Shown here piece after piece: positions 18,058 to 27,212 of a DNA stretch of 64,000 bases. A model generated the notes under the pieces. It made no database searches. It was not told the origin of the DNA and saw only the letters and a list, made by a program, of their open reading frames with translations. The translations under genes were made by a program, and so were the position numbers. Source of the stretch: Bin87 sp965217175 (GTDB lineage Bacteria > Chloroflexota > Dehalococcoidia > Lucifugimonadales > UBA3495); assembly GCA_965217175.1 (NCBI GenBank), contig OZ244251.1:3410001-3474000 (forward strand), in the 5' to 3' direction. Positions within the stretch are counted from its first letter, which is position 1. Each line of letters begins with the position of its first letter.

Positions 18058-18876
18058 TTGGCAGCGACAGGATTCACGATCAGTTACCTGGGCACCGGTT
18101 CCGGGGGTTGCATTCTCCGCAACCACACCGCCATTGTGCTGGATTGTCCGGACGGCAGCCGCATCCTGCTCGACGCGGCGTCGGGAAATACCGTGTTGCG
18201 GCACGGCGATTTGCTGGGCATGTCCCCAACCGATTTCGACCATTGCCTGCTTAGCCACAGCCACCCCGACCATTGCGAAGGATTGCCTCACATCGAGATG
18301 CAACGCAGTCGTCGCGATCCGGACGAAAAACCGATGCAACTTTACGGATCCGGTGAGGCGCTGAACGACATCGGCGCCCTGTTGGCCTACCCACGGCGGG
18401 GGCTGACCGTTGACGAAACCGGAGCGCGGCGAAGAGACGGCCGGAAGGTATTTTCGTTCCAGCCTGCGCAACCGGGAGACTGGTTACAACTGACTCCCAG
18501 CGTGCGCGCCAAGTGTGCTCCGGTGAACCACATCGGCGGCGCGATCGCCTGGCGGGTGGAGGCAGGGGACCAGTCGATCGTGTTTTCGGGGGACACCCGT
18601 TGGTGCCCGTCGTTGGCCGAGCTTGCCGAGGGGGCCTCCCTGTTGATCCACGAAGCTATATGCACCGAAGACGACCGCCGACCGGCCGACAACACCGCTC
18701 ACTCCACCGCGGCAGAGGCTGCCAGGATCGCTCAACTGGCTGGCGTGAACCAACTGACACTGACCCACATCGACAATGCTTTCCACTACAATCCCGAACC
18801 GTTGGTGGTGGAAGCACGCTCCATTTTTACGGGACAGATAGACGTCGCATCAGATTGCTGGCAACAAAGCGTGTAA
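18058..18876 (+). CDS. Metallo-beta-lactamase fold hydrolase (RNase Z-like)
   Basis: This 272-residue MBL-fold protein contains the metal motif SHSHPDHCEG. Further metal ligands lie in FSGDTRW and in LTHIDNAF. Its N-terminus (FTISYLGTGSGG) resembles RNase Z/phosphodiesterase-type MBL proteins, but the specific RNase Z exosite is not obvious, so the substrate is open. The start is TTG at 18058, supported by AGGAG about 8 nt upstream. It lies 42 nt after the hydroxyacid dehydrogenase on the same strand. The 175 nt between this gene and nhaA show nothing recognisable. Confidence 0.88.
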   Translation: MAATGFTISYLGTGSGGCILRNHTAIVLDCPDGSRILLDAASGNTVLRHGDLLGMSPTDFDHCLLSHSHPDHCEGLPHIEMQRSRRDPDEKPMQLYGSGEALNDIGALLAYPRRGLTVDETGARRRDGRKVFSFQPAQPGDWLQLTPSVRAKCAPVNHIGGAIAWRVEAGDQSIVFSGDTRWCPSLAELAEGASLLIHEAICTEDDRRPADNTAHSTAAEAARIAQLAGVNQLTLTHIDNAFHYNPEPLVVEARSIFTGQIDVASDCWQQSV

Positions 18877-19051
18877 CGTCGAATCTCCCGACCAACGAGC
18901 GGTTTGTCGCACCCATCACCGGTTGTCGCTGTTATCCCAAGCACAATGAGACGCGGCATGGCGATGTATCCCGGCGCCCATCGGGGCCGTATCTCGCCCT
19001 GATCCTCTCTCCTTCAAAGCTCTATCCCATCAAAAGAAGATTCCAAATCAG

Positions 19052-20395
19052 ATGCATTCCGAATCAACTGGTCACATACACCCGGCAATCAGGGCGACGA
19101 ACATCCTCCAGGAGTTTTCGCTGCCCCTGATCGCCGGGGTTGTGCTGGGTCTGTTGGCCGCCAACACCAACCACATCTGGTACGAGATGGTGGTGGAGTT
19201 CTACCCGTTCGGAGAAAACGCTTCGGTATTCGGTCATGCGCTTACGGTCCACTTCATCATCAACGGCATGTTCATGTGTCTTTTCTTTGGTATTGCTGCC
19301 AAGGAGATTACTTCGTCAACACTGCCAGGCGGGGTCCTGAATCCATTGCGCCGGGCCATCAACCCCCTGGTGGGTACTATAGGGGGCGTGTTCGGGCCGG
19401 CAGGTTTGTACCTGTTGCTGGCGTGGGTTATTTATGGGGGTAGCGACGATTTCGGCGCCGTTGCCAAAGGCTGGGCGATCCCTACCGCCACCGACATCGC
19501 GCTGGCCTGGCTGGTGGCGAGGTTGGTGTTTGGCGCCACCCACCCCGCGGTGAATTTCCTGCTGCTCCTCGCCGTGGCCGACGACGCCATCGGACTGGGC
19601 ATCATTGCCATTTTCTATCCGGACCCACACCATCCGGTACAACCGATCTGGTTGCTGTTGGTGGTAGGGGGGATGGCCGCGGCGTACGTATTGGGTCGGT
19701 TCAGAATTCGTTGGTGGCCCGTATACATCCTGATTGGCGGCGCGTTGTCGTGGATCGGATTAGCCAAAGCCGGAGTGGAGCCGGCGCTGGCCCTGGTACC
19801 CATCGTGCCCTTCCTGCCACACTCCGACCACAGCGCCGGCCTTTTCGAAGAGGAAGCGTTGATCGTAGACATTCGAAATCCGTCCGGCGAAGATAGTTCC
19901 CATGACCACATTCAGGTATTCGGTCTCAGTGTGCTGGACCAATTTGAACACCAACTGAAACTGTTTGTTGATGTCGGACTGTTCTTTTTCGCGTTTGTCA
20001 ACTCCGGCGTCGCACTATCTAGCATTGGGTACGTGACTGGCATGGTGCTGGTGTCGCTCATAATTGGGAAAGCGGTGGGGGTGACCGTATTCTCCTGGGC
20101 AGCGTCCCTGGTCGGTTTTCCCCTGCCCAACGGGATGCGGATTCGCCACCTGTTTATATCGGGCATCATTGCCGGATTGGGTCTGACGGTTGCACTGTTC
20201 GTTGCCGGCAAAGCGTTTCCAAGCGGCTCGGCGTTCCACGATCCCGGGAAAATGGGCGCGGTCTTCAGCATTGCCTCTGGAGGCCTGGCGTACATATTGG
20301 GAAGGTGGTTCAATGCCAGGGATCAGGAAGGCATCGGAGTAATCGACGATCCTGCCGTCGATTCCGCCCACCAGAGAAGCGAAGCAGACAGTTAA
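19052..20395 (+). CDS. nhaA: Na+/H+ antiporter NhaA
   Basis: This 447-residue integral membrane protein matches NhaA antiporters. Evidence includes the GWAIPTATDIALAW segment (TM IV region) and the paired aspartates D177-D178 in AVADDAIGLGIIAIFY, which correspond to the ion-binding Asp pair of TM V. About 11-12 hydrophobic segments are present. NhaA exchanges cytoplasmic Na+ for periplasmic protons, which suits a marine or saline habitat. The protein is about 60 residues longer than E. coli NhaA, with a longer hydrophilic loop in the middle (residues about 265-290). A small ABM-like gene follows 24 nt later. Confidence 0.93.
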   Translation: MHSESTGHIHPAIRATNILQEFSLPLIAGVVLGLLAANTNHIWYEMVVEFYPFGENASVFGHALTVHFIINGMFMCLFFGIAAKEITSSTLPGGVLNPLRRAINPLVGTIGGVFGPAGLYLLLAWVIYGGSDDFGAVAKGWAIPTATDIALAWLVARLVFGATHPAVNFLLLLAVADDAIGLGIIAIFYPDPHHPVQPIWLLLVVGGMAAAYVLGRFRIRWWPVYILIGGALSWIGLAKAGVEPALALVPIVPFLPHSDHSAGLFEEEALIVDIRNPSGEDSSHDHIQVFGLSVLDQFEHQLKLFVDVGLFFFAFVNSGVALSSIGYVTGMVLVSLIIGKAVGVTVFSWAASLVGFPLPNGMRIRHLFISGIIAGLGLTVALFVAGKAFPSGSAFHDPGKMGAVFSIASGGLAYILGRWFNARDQEGIGVIDDPAVDSAHQRSEADS

Positions 20396-20419
20396 TTCAT
20401 TACAGGAGGAAATATCGAA

Positions 20420-20713
20420 ATGGGAATGATAGGCGTGCTGACTCACCATTGGGCCAAATCGGATCGGGTTTCGGAGGCCAAAGCGCTGCTGGACCGGAAC
20501 GGGGAAGCGCAAAGCCGCGCCCCCGGTTTTGGATCCAGGCAAACCTTTATTTCGCTGTCGGATCCGACGAAAATCTCGACCATGGTTACATGGGACAGCA
20601 ACGAAATATACGACGCCTGGCGAGCCAGCCCGGAGCGGTCCGTGGCCATGGCGGGCGCCGATGAATTGTGGTCGCAGCCGCCGGAGTCGGAGCGCTTTGA
20701 GGTGCAGGACTGA
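20420..20713 (+). CDS. Small protein of the antibiotic-biosynthesis-monooxygenase-like fold
   Basis: This 97-residue protein with a strong AGGAGG ribosome site resembles ABM-type dimeric alpha/beta-barrel proteins. It has an N-terminal strand, a helix (RVSEAKALLDRNGEAQSR), the GFGSRQTFISLSDPT strand pair and a W-x-A-W-R-A-S-P type region (EIYDAWRASPERSVA). Members include monooxygenases, heme-degrading enzymes and stress proteins, so no function is assigned. It follows nhaA closely. Confidence 0.65.
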   Translation: MGMIGVLTHHWAKSDRVSEAKALLDRNGEAQSRAPGFGSRQTFISLSDPTKISTMVTWDSNEIYDAWRASPERSVAMAGADELWSQPPESERFEVQD

Positions 20714-20746
20714 TTACCACACCCCGCTACCCCTGGTGATTGCCGC

Positions 20747-21727
20747 CTAACCGAGTATCGCAGCCAAATCCAAGTGTTCCGCCAGGAGGTCAGCCATACG
20801 CTCGGCTTTGTGCCAGTTATGCGGTACCGTGGTGGTTGTCAAAACGCCGATAGCGTCTGCGGTGGCCACAGTTCCGCCGTCAACCAGCAACACCGGCACA
20901 CCACGTTTGGCGGCCTCTACCCGAATGTATTCGGTAGGCCGAGCCCCTCCGGTTAACACCAGGCATCGGGTGTTCTGCATCAAGCTGGCCATCTGGATGT
21001 CGGGGCGCTCGGCCCGCGTGATGACCGCCTGGTGAGGGTACCGACCAAAATAGCCGGCTCCAGAATCCATAATGTTGCCGCCAATCAGGAAGCGATCAAC
21101 CCACGCCTTATCGTCAGACGGTTTCAACTCCCATCTCCCGTCCAATTGCTGTGCCAACTCGTTCATGGTGATGGACAGCATGGTGCGGTCTTCCGGGATT
21201 TGGCCGAAGACGGGAATCCCGTTGGCAGAGAGTTGACGCAGGACAGCCTGGGTTTTTTCGGCCCGATATTTGGGAACCTGATTGACCAGCAGCCCCGCCA
21301 GATCGTTGCCCAGCGGCGCGACCTCGCTGGACACCGCCACCGCCGAAAGGTCGGAACGGTATTCGATCACCGCGACGACCCGGCCCGATACTCTCGACAC
21401 CAATCCGTTGAGCAGCCGGGATGACAGCCCAGAACCACTGGCCGGATTGGCCACCTCCACCACTATGTGTTCCGCGATTCCGGTCAACGACCGGATAGCA
21501 TTGGCAGCGGCGTCCAGGCCCGCCTCGCTATCGGAATCTATTACGGGCGCTCCACCTCGGAAGTTTGTTGCCAGGTAAATCGAGTCGGGATCCGTGCGGC
21601 CGGCCAGCGACATGGGCTTGCAAGCAGCGACGTTGACACCAACCCGTTGAAAGGACCTGGCCATTCCGGCGACGATGGCCGTCTTGCCGGCACGCGGTCG
21701 GTCAGATGCAACGAGGAATACCGCCAT
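20747..21727 (-). CDS. BioD-like P-loop / DRTGG domain protein
   Basis: This 326-residue protein starts with a dethiobiotin-synthetase-like P-loop (VASDRPRAGKTAIVAGMARS) followed by ACKPMSLAG. It ends with a DRTGG-type domain (LVLTGGARPTEYIRVEAAKRGVPVLLV). This arrangement is the N-terminal regulatory half of some phosphotransacetylases, without the Pta catalytic domain. A nucleotide-binding regulatory function is likely, and its partner is unknown. It is the last gene of a five-gene minus-strand run: MaoC-like, MaoC-like, SelW-like, pentapeptide, this gene. Only 17 nt separate it from the pentapeptide gene. Confidence 0.8.
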   Translation of the reverse strand: MAVFLVASDRPRAGKTAIVAGMARSFQRVGVNVAACKPMSLAGRTDPDSIYLATNFRGGAPVIDSDSEAGLDAAANAIRSLTGIAEHIVVEVANPASGSGLSSRLLNGLVSRVSGRVVAVIEYRSDLSAVAVSSEVAPLGNDLAGLLVNQVPKYRAEKTQAVLRQLSANGIPVFGQIPEDRTMLSITMNELAQQLDGRWELKPSDDKAWVDRFLIGGNIMDSGAGYFGRYPHQAVITRAERPDIQMASLMQNTRCLVLTGGARPTEYIRVEAAKRGVPVLLVDGGTVATADAIGVLTTTTVPHNWHKAERMADLLAEHLDLAAILG

Positions 21728-21744
21728 CTGCGAACAACCGGCGG

Positions 21745-22446
21745 TTAGTAGTCGTCGACCCGGTTCTCGATGAACATCGGGTCGAATCCCGGTGGGAAGT
21801 TTGTGCTGTCATCCCACTTCCCCATGGTCATGTCGCATCGGTGGAGACTGGCGCGATCGAAGTTCGCACCACGCAAATCGGTCATGATCCACATCGAATC
21901 TCGGATTTTTGCAGCGGTGAAATCCGCGCCTTTCATGACGGCCCGGCTCACATCCGCCCCGTTCAGGTTGGCCCCCTGCCAATTGGAATCCGTAAGATTG
22001 GCCGAGCGCAGGTCAACTTCGATAGCCGTGGTCTGGCTGCAATCGGCAGATGTAAGATCGGTTCCCAGGAACGACGCCCGATTCAATCGCGACCAACGCA
22101 ATACCGCGCCAGTCATGTCAGACTGTTTCAAATCGGCCCAAAACAGGTTGACGTTGCACAGAATGGTTTCTCTCATGTCGGCCGACGACAGAGTCGCGCC
22201 ACCCAGTTCACAGCCCGTAAGGTCAGCTCCCCGCAGGTCCGTTCGGGCCAGGTTGGCTTTCTGCAACCGCGCATCCGACAGGTTAGCACCCATCAAATTG
22301 GATCCGCGTAGGAAAACCTGACTGAGGTCCAATCCCCGTAGATCGGCTCCCTGCAGGTCCAGATTGACGCCAGGATTGTTTTCGCGCCAGACCCGGACCG
22401 CCGCTGCGCCGGCGCGCACGATTTCCAGATGTTCAGAGTTTGCCAT
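21745..22446 (-). CDS. Pentapeptide-repeat protein
   Basis: This 233-residue protein consists largely of A(D/N)LxX pentapeptide repeats, for example LQGADLRGLDLSQVFL, SNLMGANLSDARL and ANLARTDLRGADL. They should fold into a right-handed quadrilateral beta-helix. Members range from DNA-gyrase-protecting DNA mimics to proteins of unknown role. No TM segment is present. It lies 32 nt downstream of the SelW-like selenoprotein gene in the same apparent operon. The function is not assignable. Confidence 0.88.
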   Translation of the reverse strand: MANSEHLEIVRAGAAAVRVWRENNPGVNLDLQGADLRGLDLSQVFLRGSNLMGANLSDARLQKANLARTDLRGADLTGCELGGATLSSADMRETILCNVNLFWADLKQSDMTGAVLRWSRLNRASFLGTDLTSADCSQTTAIEVDLRSANLTDSNWQGANLNGADVSRAVMKGADFTAAKIRDSMWIMTDLRGANFDRASLHRCDMTMGKWDDSTNFPPGFDPMFIENRVDDY

Positions 22447-22478
22447 TCCAGATTCTTTGGCGATGAAACTGGGCCCGG

Positions 22479-22790
22479 TCAGTTACCGGTGCCCATCATT
22501 TCATCTTCCACGTCAAAAACGCGTTCAGCGACAACCATCTTCAGTTCGTTGACCTGGTTGTAGCTGGGGTATTCGCCACTCTCGTCAAAACGATCAAAGA
22601 TTTTTTCGCCGTCAAGATAAATTTCCAACCGACCATTGCCGGCAGGCGTCAATTTGACCGCAATATCACCGGCGTTTTGTGACCGCCAGAATTCTATCGC
22701 CAACCACGTGGCGAGACCGTGATAGCCTCAAGGCACGCAATAGACAATATCTACTTCGACCTTACCGAATTCCGACCTGGTCATTGGCAT
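22479..22790 (-). CDS. SelW/Rdx-family selenoprotein with CxxU motif (in-frame UGA)
   Basis: Reading the UGA at 22728-22730 as selenocysteine gives a 103-residue protein with the thioredoxin-like Rdx/SelW architecture. It has an N-terminal strand KVEVDIVYCVPU (C18, U21), then GYHGLATWLAIEFW, then strands DIAVKLTP and GRLEIYLDGEKIFDR. The CxxU site sits exactly where SelW-type proteins keep their redox CxxC/CxxU. Without readthrough, only a start at TTG 22703 is left, which would lack the first strand and redox motif. The ATG at 22790 has AGGGAG about 9 nt upstream and lies 12 nt after the MaoC-like gene. A SECIS-like hairpin follows the UGA. The family is thought to act in thiol redox reactions. 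The alternative is a nonsense mutation of a Cys codon. Confidence 0.85.
22697..22714 (-). promoter_or_regulatory. Putative bacterial SECIS hairpin of the SelW-like gene
   Basis: In the mRNA, nt 14-31 after the UGA form a perfect 6-bp stem UCGCCA/UGGCGA with a 6-nt loop CGUGGU. The G at loop position 2 lies 21 nt after the UGA. This meets the remembered bacterial SECIS consensus: a short loop with G among its first two bases, 16-37 nt from UGA. It would be the SelB binding site. Confidence 0.7.
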
Positions 22791-22802
22791 GAAATTTGCT
22801 CC

Positions 22803-23231
22803 CTACTGATTGGAAACTTTAGCGCTGGCCTGGCCAACCGCAGTTTTATCGCCGTTTTGATTTTCACAGTAGACGTCGACCGTAACCAGCGTAGACCCGT
22901 CATCCTGTGCTTCCCGATTGATCAGCTGACCGTGGACGGTAACGGTGTCGCCGTCTTTGACCGGTCGCAGGAATTTGAGGTTGACGTTGCCGCTGCGGTG
23001 AAAATCATCGGCTCCCACAAACTTACGCATGGCTTCGGTGCAAAAAGCAATACTCATGCGGCCTGAAGCGATGGCGTAGTTGGTTCCCAGTCGCCTGGCA
23101 GCAAGCTCGGGATCGTTGTGAATATTCGCCCGGTTCAGGATGCCGCAGGATTCGAACAGATTGATCGATTCCTGGGTGATGTGCTTGGTGATAACGGGCA
23201 ACGTTTCGCTGTCTAACCTTGCGGATGCCAT
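22803..23231 (-). CDS. MaoC-like hotdog-fold dehydratase/thioesterase subunit
   Basis: This 142-residue hotdog-fold protein resembles MaoC-like (R)-enoyl-CoA hydratases. It has the segment NIHNDPELAARRLGTNYAIASGRM, where an Asp-His-type hydratase dyad would be expected near IHND, and later VNLKFLRPVKDGDTVTVHG. It overlaps the upstream MaoC-like gene by 19 nt. The pair may form a two-chain hydratase acting on acyl-CoA intermediates, each chain giving one hotdog domain. The substrate is unknown. The gene ends in TAG, with the SelW-like start 12 nt further on. Confidence 0.82.
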   Translation of the reverse strand: MASARLDSETLPVITKHITQESINLFESCGILNRANIHNDPELAARRLGTNYAIASGRMSIAFCTEAMRKFVGADDFHRSGNVNLKFLRPVKDGDTVTVHGQLINREAQDDGSTLVTVDVYCENQNGDKTAVGQASAKVSNQ

Positions 23232-23638
23232 TTCTTTCCCAATTCCTCCGGTTTTTTGAGCTGGTAGGTGCGCATTTTTTCGATCAGCCGGCCGTCTTCA
23301 TCCATAGCGGTGGCCTCTATGACCAGATACGGCTTATCGCGTCGGATATATTTGTCATGAATACGCCCCGTAACGCGGATTTTTTTCCCCGGAATCGGCG
23401 TATTGTGCAAATCGATCTCGTTACCGGCGTTGACACCGCCGGTCTGGTCGTCATAGGCCATCGCCAACGAGGTTGCGTCGTGCTTCACCGCGATGGTAGG
23501 GAACACCGCATCGGGGTCGTCCACAGCTCGACGGTACAAGTCGACCATGTCCTGGGTCAGCAGATATTCATAAGAACCGAGTGCTTCCCCGATTTGAACT
23601 TCGTTGTAATCGAAAAGAGGCAGTTCCTGTTCGGGCAT
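23213..23638 (-). CDS. MaoC N-terminal-like dehydratase (FAS1-DH type hotdog)
   Basis: This 141-residue hotdog-fold protein resembles the N-terminal MaoC/FAS1 dehydratase domain, with LFDYNEVQIGEALGSYEYLLTQ and IPGKKIRVTGRIHDKYIRR. The catalytic residues are not clear here, as is common for the structural half of two-chain hydratases. The ATG at 23638 has GGAG 9 nt upstream and is preferred to a TTG at 23659. It is the first gene of the operon that includes the downstream MaoC gene and the SelW-like selenoprotein. Confidence 0.82.
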   Translation of the reverse strand: MPEQELPLFDYNEVQIGEALGSYEYLLTQDMVDLYRRAVDDPDAVFPTIAVKHDATSLAMAYDDQTGGVNAGNEIDLHNTPIPGKKIRVTGRIHDKYIRRDKPYLVIEATAMDEDGRLIEKMRTYQLKKPEELGKKWHPQG

Positions 23639-23860
23639 TTGGATACACTCCGTGGCCAAGGCTGGCGACTAATTCACTGACTGTAGATTGATGCTATTAA
23701 TGTTAGCGGTTAATACCGCAGATACGATACCGCAGGGTGAGACAGCCGTCAAATTCGGGCCACCCCGGAACGCCGGCCGCGACCATGGCAACAGCGGCGT
23801 GGCAACAGCGGCGGGCGACAGCAGAATTGCTCAATAAAGTGCGTCAGAGCGTTCATACTA

Positions 23861-23889
23861 TTGACATTTTTGGGTATTTTCCGTAACCT
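23861..23889 (+). promoter_or_regulatory. Sigma-70-type promoter of the tRNA-tuf operon
   Basis: TTGACA at 23861-23866 and TAACCT at 23884-23889 are separated by exactly 17 nt. They lie about 100 nt upstream of the first tRNA, within a 353-nt stretch (23639-23991) that holds no gene. The rest of that stretch shows nothing else recognisable. Confidence 0.65.
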
Positions 23890-23991
23890 GTTTCATCGAC
23901 TGGCGATGCCCGGACGGCCCCGGAATTTGCGGGGTCATTTTAACGTACCCCTGCCCTCGGTGGGACCTCAAGGTTGAGCTGGACAAACTCC

Positions 23992-24063
23992 GCCCCGGTG
24001 GCGCAATGGTAGCGCAGCCGATTTGTAATCGGCAGGTTAGGGGTTCGAGTCCCCTCTGGGGCT
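23992..24063 (+). tRNA. tRNA-Thr (TGT)
   Basis: The acceptor arm GCCCCGG pairs with CTGGGGC. The anticodon stem GCCGA/TCGGC presents TGT, and the T-arm has GGTTCGAGTCC. CCA is not encoded. Confidence 0.95.
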
Positions 24064-24114
24064 CTTCAAATCATAGTTAGCCGGTTACGGAGACACAATA
24101 AACCGATCAAATTT

Positions 24115-24202
24115 GGAGGGGTGGGTGAGTGGTTAAAACCACCAGACTGTAAATCTGGCGCCCTGACGGGCTTCGCAGGTTCGAATCCTGCCCCCTCCAC
24201 CA
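24115..24202 (+). tRNA. tRNA-Tyr (GTA)
   Basis: The acceptor arm GGAGGGG pairs with CCCCTCC. The anticodon stem CCAGA/TCTGG presents GTA. A long variable arm (CCCTGACGGGC region) identifies a class II tRNA, and CCA is encoded at 24200-24202. Confidence 0.96.
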
Positions 24203-24271
24203 CCTGAACTAACACCCGCCCACCCAAATAAACCAGTATAATTGTTACCAACGACGCCCATTACCATTGAT

Positions 24272-24346
24272 GCCCAGATAGCTCAGCGGTAGAGCACGTT
24301 CTTGGTAAGAACGGGGTCGGCGGTTCGATTCCGCCTCTGGGCTCCA
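24272..24346 (+). tRNA. tRNA-Thr (GGT)
   Basis: The acceptor arm GCCCAGA pairs with TCTGGGC. The anticodon stem CGTTC/GAACG presents GGT, and CCA is encoded at 24344-24346. The Thr-Tyr-Thr-tuf order matches E. coli thrU-tyrU-(glyT)-thrT-tufB, here without the Gly tRNA. Confidence 0.96.
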
Positions 24347-24413
24347 CGAGCACGATTAACCCGCCGGGTTGTACCGCGGAAAACACAAAGAGGAGCAAGG
24401 AGAACTCCACGCT

Positions 24414-25598
<1,185 letters not shown>

Positions 25599-25602
25599 TC
25601 TG

Positions 25603-25773
25603 ATGGCACGTAAATCTACCGATGCCCGGCAAGTTATAACGTTGCAATGCACCGACTGCCGGGAACGTAACTACTCAACCATGAAAAACCGGCGCAACAA
25701 CACCACCAGAATGGAGTTGCGCAAGTACTGCGGCCGTTGCCGCAACCACCAGATACATCGTGAAGTGAGGTAA
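25603..25773 (+). CDS. rpmG: 50S ribosomal protein L33
   Basis: This 56-residue protein begins MARKSTDARQVITLQC and has the two zinc-type pairs CTDC and CGRC, with the RKYCGRCRNHQIHREVR ending typical of the zinc-ribbon form of L33. The ATG is 4 nt after the tuf stop and the gene is followed 6 nt later by secE, the classic tuf-rpmG-secE-nusG order. Confidence 0.95.
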   Translation: MARKSTDARQVITLQCTDCRERNYSTMKNRRNNTTRMELRKYCGRCRNHQIHREVR

Positions 25774-25779
25774 CTGGCG

Positions 25780-26016
25780 GTGGCCAGAGCATCTGCCAGA
25801 CGACCGGCGCCGATTTCTCCCCGCGCTGTGGGGAGGATCGGCCCGGTGGGCTTCCTGCGGGAAACCGTTTCGGAGCTGCGTAAATCGGTTTGGCCCAGCA
25901 AAGAAGAAACGGCGCGCTTGACCGCTGTCGTTTTGGTGCTGGCAGTTGCGATGGGGTTTTTCCTGGGCTTGCTCGACCGGCTGTTTGCAGAAGTCTTCAC
26001 CAGATTTGTGCTGTAA
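25780..26016 (+). CDS. secE: Preprotein translocase subunit SecE
   Basis: This 78-residue single-span membrane protein has the conserved cytoplasmic helix GFLRETVSELRKSVWPSKEE, then one transmembrane segment (LTAVVLVLAVAMGFFLGLL). SecE clamps SecY in the translocon. The start is GTG at 25780 with GAGG upstream. It lies between rpmG and nusG as usual. The 151 nt before nusG are without recognisable features. Confidence 0.95.
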   Translation: MARASARRPAPISPRAVGRIGPVGFLRETVSELRKSVWPSKEETARLTAVVLVLAVAMGFFLGLLDRLFAEVFTRFVL

Positions 26017-26167
26017 CCCGCCGCAATAATCTTCGGCTGGTACACACTGCATCTGCATAGTTCGCGCTGCGATTGATCTGGTCGCTCCGCCCCGGAACGG
26101 CTGGCCCAATTTGCGCTGTGCATATGCCCAGCGTATAACCGTCACTTGGAACTATTCCGACTAATAT

Positions 26168-26731
26168 ATGACTACATTACAACCACCCACCGACCTGCGC
26201 TGGTATATCGTGCATACCTATACCGGCCAGGAAGACATGGTGAAACGCAACCTTGACCTTCGCCGCGTCAGTTTGGGGATGGATGACCGCATCACCCGCG
26301 TCGAAGTGCCGTCTGAAGACGAGATCGTACGCAACAAAGGGGAAAGGACTTCCCAGCGCCGAAAGTTGTTCCCGGGCTATATCCTGGTCCAAATGGTCAT
26401 GGACGACGAGGCATGGTTCCTGGTTCGCAATACCACAGGCGTAACGGGTTTCATTTCCGCCGAAGAAGAAGGGGGAGACCGCCCGCGTCCGGTGCCGCTG
26501 GATGACCGGGAAGTCGATGACATACTGGACCGGGTGGCGTCTGGCGAGCCGAGGGCCGTGATTGGAATGAATCGCGGCGACACCGTACGCATTTCGGATG
26601 GCCCCTTCGCCGATATGCTGGGTAAGGTTGAGGAAGTGGACGAGCACCGGGGCCAGGTTACGGTGCTGATATCCGTGTTCGGCCGTGAAACTCCGGTCGA
26701 ACTGGACTTTATGCAGGTTGACAAAGTCTAA
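26168..26731 (+). CDS. nusG: Transcription termination/antitermination factor NusG
   Basis: This 187-residue protein has the NGN domain (WYIVHTYTGQEDMVKRNLDLR, KLFPGYILVQM, VRNTTGVTGF) and a C-terminal KOW domain (GDTVRISDGPFADMLGKVEEV). NusG binds RNA polymerase to stimulate elongation and couples to ribosomal S10 or Rho. It is followed by rplK. The length and the domain order are normal. Confidence 0.97.
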   Translation: MTTLQPPTDLRWYIVHTYTGQEDMVKRNLDLRRVSLGMDDRITRVEVPSEDEIVRNKGERTSQRRKLFPGYILVQMVMDDEAWFLVRNTTGVTGFISAEEEGGDRPRPVPLDDREVDDILDRVASGEPRAVIGMNRGDTVRISDGPFADMLGKVEEVDEHRGQVTVLISVFGRETPVELDFMQVDKV

Positions 26732-26764
26732 TCCGGAACGATTAGACAGGACTGGAGGCCATCC

Positions 26765-27193
26765 GTGGCAAAAAAGGTACGGGCAATCATCAAGCTACAA
26801 CTGGATGCGGGCAAAGCCACGCCAGCCCCTCCAGTCGGTCCCGCATTGGGTCAACACGGCGTCAATATTATGGCGTTCGTAAAGGAATACAACGAGCGCA
26901 CGGGAACCCAGTCAGGCACCATCGTACCCGTTCATCTCACCGTGTACGAAGACAGGTCCTTCACCTTCATTACACGAACGCCACCGGCATCGGATCTGCT
27001 GCGCCGGGCGGCAGGAGTAGCCAAAGGGCAAGGAGAAAATTCGGGCGAACCAGTGGGTACCATTACCGGCGATACCCTGAGAAGCATCGCTGAAGAAAAG
27101 TTGAAGGATTTGAATGCCAATACGGTTGAGCAGGCGATGCAAATCATCGCCGGTACAGCTCGTAGCATGGGAATCGCCGTAGAAGGCGATTAA
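26765..27193 (+). CDS. rplK: 50S ribosomal protein L11
   Basis: This 142-residue protein has the L11 N-terminal PPVGPALGQHGVNIMAFVKEYN segment and a C-terminal RNA-binding domain ending GTARSMGIAVEGD. The start is GTG at 26765, with GGAGG upstream. It lies 33 nt after nusG and 19 nt before rplA. Confidence 0.97.
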   Translation: MAKKVRAIIKLQLDAGKATPAPPVGPALGQHGVNIMAFVKEYNERTGTQSGTIVPVHLTVYEDRSFTFITRTPPASDLLRRAAGVAKGQGENSGEPVGTITGDTLRSIAEEKLKDLNANTVEQAMQIIAGTARSMGIAVEGD

Positions 27194-27212
27194 TCCGGGG
27201 AGACAAAGCGCA

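Noticed and set aside
23785..23815. Two copies of TGGCAACAGCGGCG
   Set aside because: It is a short, single tandem duplication without other structure, not a CRISPR or regulatory array.
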